From positions 1 to 11,618 of the forward strand of contig DASZOO010000001.1 in the NCBI GenBank assembly GCA_035550775.1: 11,618 bases of DNA. Reading direction: 5' to 3'. This document shows, in pieces, positions 7,023 to 11,618 of this stretch. A model generated the notes under the pieces. The model did no database searches. It was not told the DNA's origin and was given only the letters and a program-made list of their open reading frames with translations. Positions within the stretch are counted from its first letter, which is position 1; each line of letters begins with the position of its first letter. The translations under genes and the position numbers were made by a program. This DNA comes from JAOUEA01 sp035550775 (lineage in GTDB: Bacteria > Actinomycetota > UBA4738 > HRBIN12).

Positions 7023-7037
7023 CTCAGGTAGCCTGAG
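7023..7037. repeat. Perfect 6-bp inverted repeat with TAGCCT core
   Basis: CTCAGG-TAG-CCTGAG is a perfect palindrome with a 3-base centre in the 186-base region (6910-7095) between the divergent DGPF operon and the 63-residue gene. It includes TAGCCT (7029-7034), a -10-like hexamer for the + strand, though no matching -35 is seen. It could be an operator; it is too short and lacks a T-run for a terminator. Apart from this and the DGPF promoter I see nothing else in the gap. Confidence 0.4.
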
Positions 7038-7095
7038 CATCGGGCCGCCGCTGCGTGTGCCCGCCGTCGATCACAGCGACCAGATGGAGGAACCG

Positions 7096-7287
7096 ATGTC
7101 CCGCGAGAGCGATTGGGCGGTCTTCGAGAAGGCCTGCGAGATCACCGCATCGGCGGTGCGAGGAACGATGGACGGCAGCGACGGGCAGCAGGCGTCGTTC
7201 GTCGCGGAGGTCTTCCGATCGGTTCACGAGGCCCTCAAGGCGGTGGCCGACGAGATGCCCAACAAGGATTCGAAGGCCGGGTTCTGA
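7096..7287 (+). CDS. Small protein of unknown function (63 residues)
   Basis: I do not recognise this protein. It has 63 residues, starts MSRESDWAVF and ends NKDSKAGF. It is soluble, mildly acidic and probably mostly helical: two likely helices at about 5-25 (DWAVFEKACEITASAVRGTM) and 32-54 (QASFVAEVFRSVHEALKAVADEM), joined by a GSDGQ turn, with a polar tail. No cysteine pair, signal peptide or membrane segment is seen. GGAGG at 7086-7090, five bases before the ATG at 7096, supports the gene and its start; an in-frame ATG at 7084 lies ahead of that site and is disfavoured. It converges on the CBS gene with 28 bases between stops and stands alone transcriptionally, divergent from the DGPF operon. 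Confidence 0.7.
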   Translation: MSRESDWAVFEKACEITASAVRGTMDGSDGQQASFVAEVFRSVHEALKAVADEMPNKDSKAGF

Positions 7288-7315
7288 CCGCGTGCCAGGA
7301 CGCAGCCCCCGGAGC

Positions 7316-7681
7316 TCAGGCGCGACGGGTCACGTCGCGCATCGAGACGATGCCGACCACGCGCCCCCCGTCGACCACGGGCAGGTGACGGAACCCGAAC
7401 GCGAACATCGATTCCAGGGCTTCGCGCGCCTCGACGTCGGGGCCGATCGTCTTCGGGTCTCTGGTCATGAACTCGCTCACCGCATGGTGCTCGGCGTCGA
7501 AGTCCGACCCGACGGCCCGCAGCACGTCGCGTTCGGTGAAGATGCCCACCAACCGCTCCCCGTCGAGCACGAGCGCGGACCCCACCTGATGGGTGCTCAT
7601 CGTCGTGGCTGCATCGGCGATCGTGGTAGCGGGCGAGACCGTCGTGAGATCGGTGCTCATCACATCACGGATCACGGTCAT
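7316..7681 (-). CDS. Tandem CBS-domain protein
   Basis: 121-residue protein consisting of two CBS domains and nothing else: domain 1 about 1-58 (VMSTDLTTVSPATTIADAATTM ending in GIFTERDVLRAV) and domain 2 about 68-121 (EFMTRDPKTIGPDVEAREAL ending in GIVSMRDVTRRA). Such pairs form a Bateman module that usually binds adenosine nucleotides (AMP, ATP, SAM) and acts as an energy or redox sensor; the ligand and partner are unknown. The ATG at 7681-7679 is chosen over an in-frame GTG at 7702 because GGAGGG (7694-7689) lies seven bases before it. A TAGGCT -10 at 7725-7720 fits a short leader. The start codon shares the CATG with the mutY start on the other strand. Confidence 0.88.
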   Translation of the reverse strand: MTVIRDVMSTDLTTVSPATTIADAATTMSTHQVGSALVLDGERLVGIFTERDVLRAVGSDFDAEHHAVSEFMTRDPKTIGPDVEAREALESMFAFGFRHLPVVDGGRVVGIVSMRDVTRRA

Positions 7682-8627
7682 GGTTCGGCCCTCCGATCCC
7701 ACGGATCCAGACGAGCAGCAGCCTAGCCGCGACGACCGGGCGCGGGAAGCCTTGCTCGCCTGGTACCGGCCGAGGCGAAGGAGCTACCCGTGGCGTGAGC
7801 CCGCGCGTCGTGGAGCCCGATTCCCTGATCCGTACGCGGTGCTGGTCAGTGAGGTGATGCTGCAGCAGACGCAGGCCGCTCGCGTCGTGCCTGCGTTCCA
7901 GGCGTTCATGGAACGCTTCCCCTCGCTGGAGGACCTCGCGGGCTCGCCAAGGGCCGACGTGCTGCGGGCGTGGGGCCGGCTCGGGTATCCGAGGCGCGCG
8001 GTCGCCCTGCATCGCACGGCCGCGGAGATCGTGGCCCGGCACGGGGGAGTGATCCCCGGCGATCCCGGCGAGCTCGTGAAGCTGCCCGGGGTGGGCGACT
8101 ACACGGCGGCCGCGATCGCGAGCCTCGCCTACGGGATGCCCGAGGCGGCGGTCGACACCAACGTGCGCCGCGTGTGGGCACGCGTCGACCACGGTGCCGA
8201 GGCCGACGACGTGCCGAGGAGCGCGCTCGATCGAGCCGCACGAACGTGGCTCGACCGCCGCGATCCCGCCGCCTGGAACCAGGCCTTGATGGATCTCGGC
8301 CGCGAGGTCTGCAAGCCACGGCCACGCTGCGACGCCTGTCCGCTCCAGCCGTGGTGCGGGTTCGCCGTCTCGGGCCGTCCGGCGCGGGCGCCCGTCCGGC
8401 GGCGGTCGCCCTTCGAGGGGTCGCTTCGGCAGGTCCGGGGCCAGGTGATGGAGGCGTTGCGGGAGCGATCGCCGCGCACGCTGGCGCAGCTCTCTGAGCA
8501 CGCGGATGAGCCCCCCGAGCGGGTGGCCGAGGCGGTCCGCGGACTCCATCGAGACGGTGTCGTCACCGCAACACCGAGTGCCCTCGATGCGCGGGTGCGC
8601 GGCCGGGTGTCGCTGCCCGAGACGTGA
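7680..8627 (+). CDS. mutY: A/G-specific adenine DNA glycosylase MutY, short actinobacterial form
   Basis: Base-excision repair enzyme that removes adenine mispaired with 8-oxoguanine. With the ATG at 7680 it has 315 residues. The glycosylase core holds SEVMLQQTQ with Glu58 (E. coli E37), the helix-hairpin-helix LPGVGDYTA (135-143), and VDTNVRRV with catalytic Asp159; the 101-residue Glu-Asp spacing equals that of E. coli (E37-D138). The iron-sulfur loop has Cys211, 217, 220 and 226. Its first spacing is five residues instead of the usual six. The C-terminus (about 245-315, FEGSLRQVRGQVMEAL, then a winged-helix-like RTLAQLSEHADEPPERVAEAVRGLHRDG) replaces the Nudix-like domain of E. coli MutY and resembles the short actinobacterial form. 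No ribosome binding site precedes 7680; TTG 7752 is an alternative start, just at the conserved domain. Confidence 0.9.
   Translation: MVRPSDPTDPDEQQPSRDDRAREALLAWYRPRRRSYPWREPARRGARFPDPYAVLVSEVMLQQTQAARVVPAFQAFMERFPSLEDLAGSPRADVLRAWGRLGYPRRAVALHRTAAEIVARHGGVIPGDPGELVKLPGVGDYTAAAIASLAYGMPEAAVDTNVRRVWARVDHGAEADDVPRSALDRAARTWLDRRDPAAWNQALMDLGREVCKPRPRCDACPLQPWCGFAVSGRPARAPVRRRSPFEGSLRQVRGQVMEALRERSPRTLAQLSEHADEPPERVAEAVRGLHRDGVVTATPSALDARVRGRVSLPET
7720..7748 (-). promoter_or_regulatory. Possible promoter for the CBS-domain gene
   Basis: Minus-strand TTCCCG (7748-7743), 17-base spacer, TAGGCT (7725-7720). The expected transcript start near 7713 gives a leader of about 32 bases containing the GGAGGG site. 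The -35 matches TTGACN only partly. It lies inside the first codons of mutY if mutY starts at 7680. Confidence 0.4.
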
Positions 8628-8637
8628 CGGGCATCGT

Positions 8638-8666
8638 TTGACGGCCTCCCCGAACGTCCGTAGGCT
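8638..8666 (+). promoter_or_regulatory. Strong housekeeping-type promoter of the znuACB-zur operon
   Basis: TTGACG (8638-8643), exactly 17 bases, then TAGGCT (8661-8666), the best sigma-70/HrdB-like match in the window. The expected transcript start (about 8673-8675) coincides with the ATG of znuA at 8675, so the mRNA is probably leaderless. It lies in the 47-base gap after mutY. Confidence 0.7.
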
Positions 8667-8674
8667 CTGTGTCG

Positions 8675-9595
8675 ATGGTGAGAGCGATTCTCAGTCTTGT
8701 TCTCGTTTCAGTCGTCGTCACCGCGGCCGGGTGCGGCGGCGACGGGGCATCCGACGCCCGACCGGGCGAGACGATCGCGGTCGCGGCGAGCTTCTACCCG
8801 CTCGCCTTCGCGGCCGAACAGGTGGGAGGCGATGCCGTCGCCGTGGAGAACCTCACCCCCCCGGGGGCGGAACCGCACGACCTCGAGCTGACACCCGGCG
8901 ACCTCGAGACGATCGCCTCGGCTCACGTGGTGGTCATGGTGCGCGGCGGCTTCCAACCCGCCGTCGAGGAGGCCGTCGAGTCCGAGGCGTCGGGCATCGT
9001 GGTCGACGCTCTGGAAGGAGTCGAGGTGCCCTCGTCGATCGCTGCCGACGGCGACGCCGACGGCCCCGAGGTCGATCCCCATGTCTGGCTCGATCCGATG
9101 ATCTTCGCCGATGTCGTCGAGCGGGTGGCCTCGGCGCTGGGCCGGGTGGATCGAGGGGCGGCGGGCGGATTCGACGACGCCGCTGCGCGTCTCCGGAGCA
9201 GGCTGGTCGACCTCGATCGCGACTTCCGGCGGGGACTCGCGGAGTGCCGGACGAGGACCATGATCACGAACCATGCGGCGTTCGGTCACCTCGCCGCCGC
9301 GTACGACCTCGAGCAGGTGCCGATCGCCGGCTTGTCGCCCGAGGCCGAGCCCGGCCCCGAGCGCATCGCCGAGCTCGCCGCCCGGGCCGAGGCTGCCGGT
9401 GCGACGACGATCTTCACCGAGGACCTGGCGCCTTCCGACGTCGCCGAGACGCTCGCCGCGGAAGCCGGCATCGACACCGCCGTGCTGAGCCCGCTCGAGG
9501 GGTTGACGGCCGACCAACTCGCCGCGGGCGACGACTACCTGTCCGTGATGCGAACGAACCTGGAGACGCTGCGATATGGACTCGACTGCGCCTAG
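8675..9595 (+). CDS. znuA: Zinc/metal ABC transporter substrate-binding lipoprotein (ZnuA-like)
   Basis: Cluster A-I metal-binding protein that captures Zn2+ (or Mn2+) outside the membrane and delivers it to the permease. Residues 1-20 form a lipoprotein signal peptide (VVVTAAGC, lipidated Cys20). Likely metal ligands are His68 (PHDLE), His136 (DPHVWLDP), His200 (TNHAAFGH) and an acidic residue in TEDLAPSD (Glu249 or Asp250). Three histidines favour zinc over manganese. The flexible loop before His136 (about 112-135) is acidic (DGDADGPEVD) rather than His-rich as in many ZnuA proteins. The ATG at 8675 is preferred to the GTG at 8669 because it best matches the predicted transcript start of a leaderless mRNA; no ribosome binding site precedes either. 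The last 20 bases overlap znuC. Confidence 0.9.
   Translation: MVRAILSLVLVSVVVTAAGCGGDGASDARPGETIAVAASFYPLAFAAEQVGGDAVAVENLTPPGAEPHDLELTPGDLETIASAHVVVMVRGGFQPAVEEAVESEASGIVVDALEGVEVPSSIAADGDADGPEVDPHVWLDPMIFADVVERVASALGRVDRGAAGGFDDAAARLRSRLVDLDRDFRRGLAECRTRTMITNHAAFGHLAAAYDLEQVPIAGLSPEAEPGPERIAELAARAEAAGATTIFTEDLAPSDVAETLAAEAGIDTAVLSPLEGLTADQLAAGDDYLSVMRTNLETLRYGLDCA
8679..8693. promoter_or_regulatory. Predicted Zur operator at the start of znuA
   Basis: TGAGAGCGATTCTCA is a 15-base dyad with perfect TGAGA/TCTCA arms, matching the TGA-N9-TCA layout of actinobacterial Zur boxes (of the TGAAAATGATTTTCA kind). It lies right after the predicted transcript start and inside codons 2-7 of znuA, where a bound repressor would block initiation. 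A Fur/Zur-family gene ends the same operon. Confidence 0.6.
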
Positions 9596-10361
9596 GCCGG
9601 CTGGGTCGGCGGCAGGCGAGCTACTGGGAGCGCGTGCGCTGAGCTTCGGCTATGGCGCCGACCTCGTGGTCGAGGACGTCGACCTGTCCGTGGGTCCGGG
9701 TGAGTTCGTCGCCTTGGTCGGTCCCAACGGATCGGGGAAGTCGACCCTCGTGCGGCTGCTGCTCGGATCGCTCGAACCCGCCGCGGGTGAGGTGAGGCTG
9801 TTCGGCATGCCGCCCCGGTCGGTTCGCAGGCGGGCTCGGCTCGGCTACGTGCCGCAGCGCCCGAACCTCAGCTCGGAGCTGCCCGCGACGGTCCGGGAGA
9901 TCGTGGCCGCCGGTCGTCTCACCGATGGGCGATGGTGGCTGCCGTTGTCGCGCGCCGACCGTGAACAGGTCGGTCATGCGATCGCGTCGGTGGGGCTCGC
10001 AGAGCTGGCGAGCCGGCCCATCAACGAGCTCTCGGGCGGCCAACAGCAGCGCGCGTTCATCGCCCGGGCCTTCGCGAGTGAGCCGTCGCTGCTCGTGCTC
10101 GACGAGCCGATCGCAGGGGTCGATGCGGCGTCGCAGCGGTCGTTCCGCGACTCGCTCGTGCACCTGATCAAGGAGCACGGCGCAGGGGTCCTGCTCGTCT
10201 CCCACGAGTTGTCGGCGGTCGCCGACGACGTGGATCGCGTGATCGTCCTGAAGCGACGTGTGCTCTTCGACGGACGGCCGGCAGACCTGGTGGCGGCAGG
10301 CGTCGCAAGCCTCGGCGTTCACGCCGAGGACCTGCCGAACTGGCTGGAGGGGCTCTCGTGA
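9576..10361 (+). CDS. znuC: Zinc ABC transporter ATP-binding protein (ZnuC-like)
   Basis: 261-residue cytoplasmic ATPase that powers the metal importer. All motifs are intact: Walker A GPNGSGKST (49-57), Q-loop Gln94 in YVPQRP, signature LSGGQ (152-156), Walker B LLVLDEP (172-178), D-loop and switch His210 in LLVSHEL. The sequence DEPIAGVDAASQ resembles metal-type importers (ZnuC, MntB). The start ATG at 9576 lies inside the end of znuA (20-base overlap), with GGAG (9562-9565) about ten bases upstream, so translation is probably coupled. Its stop overlaps the start of znuB by four bases (GTGA). An N-terminal lead of about 18 residues (DSTAPRPAGSAAGE) precedes the ATPase fold. The substrate is assigned from znuA and zur, not from this protein alone. 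Confidence 0.93.
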   Translation: MDSTAPRPAGSAAGELLGARALSFGYGADLVVEDVDLSVGPGEFVALVGPNGSGKSTLVRLLLGSLEPAAGEVRLFGMPPRSVRRRARLGYVPQRPNLSSELPATVREIVAAGRLTDGRWWLPLSRADREQVGHAIASVGLAELASRPINELSGGQQQRAFIARAFASEPSLLVLDEPIAGVDAASQRSFRDSLVHLIKEHGAGVLLVSHELSAVADDVDRVIVLKRRVLFDGRPADLVAAGVASLGVHAEDLPNWLEGLS

Positions 10362-11209
10362 TCGCCGAGCTGGCGCTTCCGTACCCCTTCGACCTCGACT
10401 TCATGCAGCGTGCGCTCATCGCGTGCATCGCGGTCGGCGCGTTCGCGCCGGCGATCGGCGTCTTCCTGGTCCAGAAGCGGCTGTCGCTGATCGGGGACGG
10501 TATCGGCCATGTGGCCTTCGCCGGTGTCGGGGCCGGGTTGCTCGCCGGTTGGGCGCCGCTGTGGACGGCCCTCGTCTTCGCGATCCTGGGCTCGCTCGGC
10601 ATCGAGTGGTTCCGCGCCCGTCGTCGCACGTCGGGCGACGTCGCACTGGCGATCCTCTTCTACTCCGGGATCGCGCTCGGCGTGGTGTTGATCTCCGCGG
10701 GCGAAGGGCTCTCCGCGAACGTGTTCACCTACCTGTTCGGCGGACCGCTGACCGTGAGCGGCGACGAGGTGCGGTCGATCGTGTTGCTCGGTATCGGCAT
10801 CGTCGTCGCTGTGGTCGTGCTCCGCAGGGCGATGTTCTCGGTGGTGACCGACGAGGAGTGGTCGAGGGTCGCCGGGCTGCCGGTGGGCGCGCTGAACTCG
10901 CTGCTCGCGCTCCTGACCGCCGTCGCCGTGGTCGCGGCGATGAGGATCGTGGGCATCCTGCTCGTGGCGGCGATGATGGTGCTGCCGGTGGCGAGCGCGC
11001 AGATGCTCGCCCGCTCGTTCAAGGGTTCGCTCGCGATCGCGATCACCATCGGCATCGGGGCATCGATCGCCGGTCTCGCGGCGTCGCGGTACGCCGAGAC
11101 CACGTCCAGCGGCACGATCGTGCTGGTCGCCGCCGCCGTGTTCGTGGTCGTCGCGACCGTGTCGAGGTCGTTCCGTCGCGTCCGGGGCGTCATCGAGGCC
11201 GACGTATGA
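10358..11209 (+). CDS. znuB: Zinc ABC transporter permease (ZnuB-like, ABC-3 family)
   Basis: 283-residue inner-membrane channel subunit with about eight hydrophobic segments. ABC-3 landmarks are RLSLIGDGIGHVAFAGVGAG (about 42-61), YLFGGPLTVS (about 124-133) and VGILLVAAMMVLPVASAQML (about 198-217), the last matching the family's conserved pore region. It should dimerise and pair with the ZnuC ATPase. The start is GTG at 10358 within a GTGA overlap with the znuC stop, preceded by GGAGGGG at 10346-10352. Its own stop overlaps the zur start by four bases (ATGA). Substrate assignment (zinc rather than manganese or iron) rests on the neighbours. Confidence 0.92.
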   Translation: MIAELALPYPFDLDFMQRALIACIAVGAFAPAIGVFLVQKRLSLIGDGIGHVAFAGVGAGLLAGWAPLWTALVFAILGSLGIEWFRARRRTSGDVALAILFYSGIALGVVLISAGEGLSANVFTYLFGGPLTVSGDEVRSIVLLGIGIVVAVVVLRRAMFSVVTDEEWSRVAGLPVGALNSLLALLTAVAVVAAMRIVGILLVAAMMVLPVASAQMLARSFKGSLAIAITIGIGASIAGLAASRYAETTSSGTIVLVAAAVFVVVATVSRSFRRVRGVIEADV

Positions 11210-11618
11210 TCGGGTCCGTGGCCTCCGATCTCCACTCCACGGTCACCGGCCGGCTCAATGGTGTCGGCCAGCGCTACACGGCCCAGCGTCGGGCGCTCGT
11301 CGGGGTGCTCGTCCGGGCACGCAAGCCGCTGTCGACGGCCGAGATCGTGCAAGCGCGCACCGGACCGCAGAGCTCGGTCTACCGCAACCTCGCCGTGCTC
11401 GAGCACGCCGGCGTCGTGCATCGGGTGATCACCGAGGAGGGGTTCGCTCGGTTCGAGCTCACCGAGGAGCTCACGGAACACCATCACCACCTGATCTGCT
11501 CCAACTGCGGCAAGGTGGAAGACGTCACGATCCCGTCCGACGTCGAATCCACGATGGATCGCACGGTCGACCGGCTCGCCAAGCGCAGCGGCTTCGCGGA
11601 GGTGCGTCACCGCCTGGA
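11206..11618 (+). CDS. zur: Fur-family metal regulator, probably Zur (3' end outside the window)
   Basis: Partial gene: 137 residues are read from the ATG at 11206 to the window edge with no stop. It has an N-terminal winged-helix DNA-binding domain (about 16-75: RYTAQRRALVGVLVRARKPLSTAEIV and SSVYRNLAVLEHAGVVHRV), then the Fur hinge and metal region EHHHHLICSNCGKVEDV, with His92-95 and the structural-zinc cysteines Cys98 and Cys101. The second CxxC expected near the C-terminus would lie outside. The ATG overlaps the znuB stop (ATGA), so it is translated as the fourth gene of the zinc operon. This context argues for Zur rather than Fur, PerR or Nur. The predicted operator at 8679-8693 would make the operon self-repressing when zinc is plentiful. 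Confidence 0.9.
   Translation, partial: MIGSVASDLHSTVTGRLNGVGQRYTAQRRALVGVLVRARKPLSTAEIVQARTGPQSSVYRNLAVLEHAGVVHRVITEEGFARFELTEELTEHHHHLICSNCGKVEDVTIPSDVESTMDRTVDRLAKRSGFAEVRHRL

Noticed and set aside
6526..7095. Upstream extension of the 63-residue protein reading frame
   Set aside because: The extension runs antisense through DGPF copy 2; the GGAGG before ATG 7096 marks the true start.
8670..8675. TGTCGA at the znuA start as a second ECF42 -35 element
   Set aside because: It lies at the transcript start of a clear housekeeping promoter and no CG[AT]C follows at the right distance before a gene; chance occurrence.
8708..9517. Long minus-strand frame opposite znuA
   Set aside because: Shadow of znuA; no recognisable domain or ribosome binding site.

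Overview
The window is about 11.6 kb of very GC-rich, densely coding DNA. It holds fifteen genes, most separated by fewer than 50 bases. The content suggests an actinobacterium: a CDP-alcohol phosphatidyltransferase of the phosphatidylinositol-phosphate-synthase type, an ECF42 sigma factor with two DGPF proteins, a short MutY without a Nudix domain, TAGGCT-type -10 elements, and a probable leaderless transcript. I cannot name a genus. An uncultured member of the Actinomycetota (possibly Acidimicrobiia-like) is an inference only. No tRNA, rRNA, CRISPR array, insertion sequence or prophage gene was seen.

Left part (1-2369, + strand): a membrane CDP-alcohol phosphatidyltransferase that may begin before the window, a small soluble Rieske [2Fe-2S] protein, and a stand-alone TrpB2-type tryptophan synthase beta chain. 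The three lie close together in one direction. trpB2 has its own strong ribosome binding site and possibly its own -10 element, which overlaps the Rieske stop codon.

Second block (2381-4903, - strand): an MBOAT O-acyltransferase followed by a membrane-anchored SGNH/GDSL (DUF459-like) hydrolase. This pair resembles the alginate and cell-wall O-acetylation machines: MBOAT moves acyl groups across the membrane and the SGNH protein transfers them outside.

Third block (4948-6909, - strand): two tandem DGPF/YciI-like proteins followed by an ECF42 sigma factor with a long TPR-like C-terminal extension. A TGTCGA-N18-CGTC promoter in front of the first DGPF gene fits self-activation by the sigma factor. 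The sigma frame overlaps the preceding DGPF gene and has no good start codon near its conserved domain.

Fourth block (7096-8627): a 63-residue protein of unknown function (+), a two-CBS-domain protein (-), and a MutY adenine glycosylase (+). The cbs and mutY start codons share one CATG.

Right end (8675-11618, + strand): a zinc-uptake operon znuA-znuC-znuB-zur with overlapping genes. A near-consensus promoter (TTGACG-N17-TAGGCT) sits only 9 bases from the znuA ATG, and a TGAGAGCGATTCTCA palindrome lies at the start of znuA. Together they suggest a leaderless, Zur-repressed, self-regulated operon. zur runs off the right edge.
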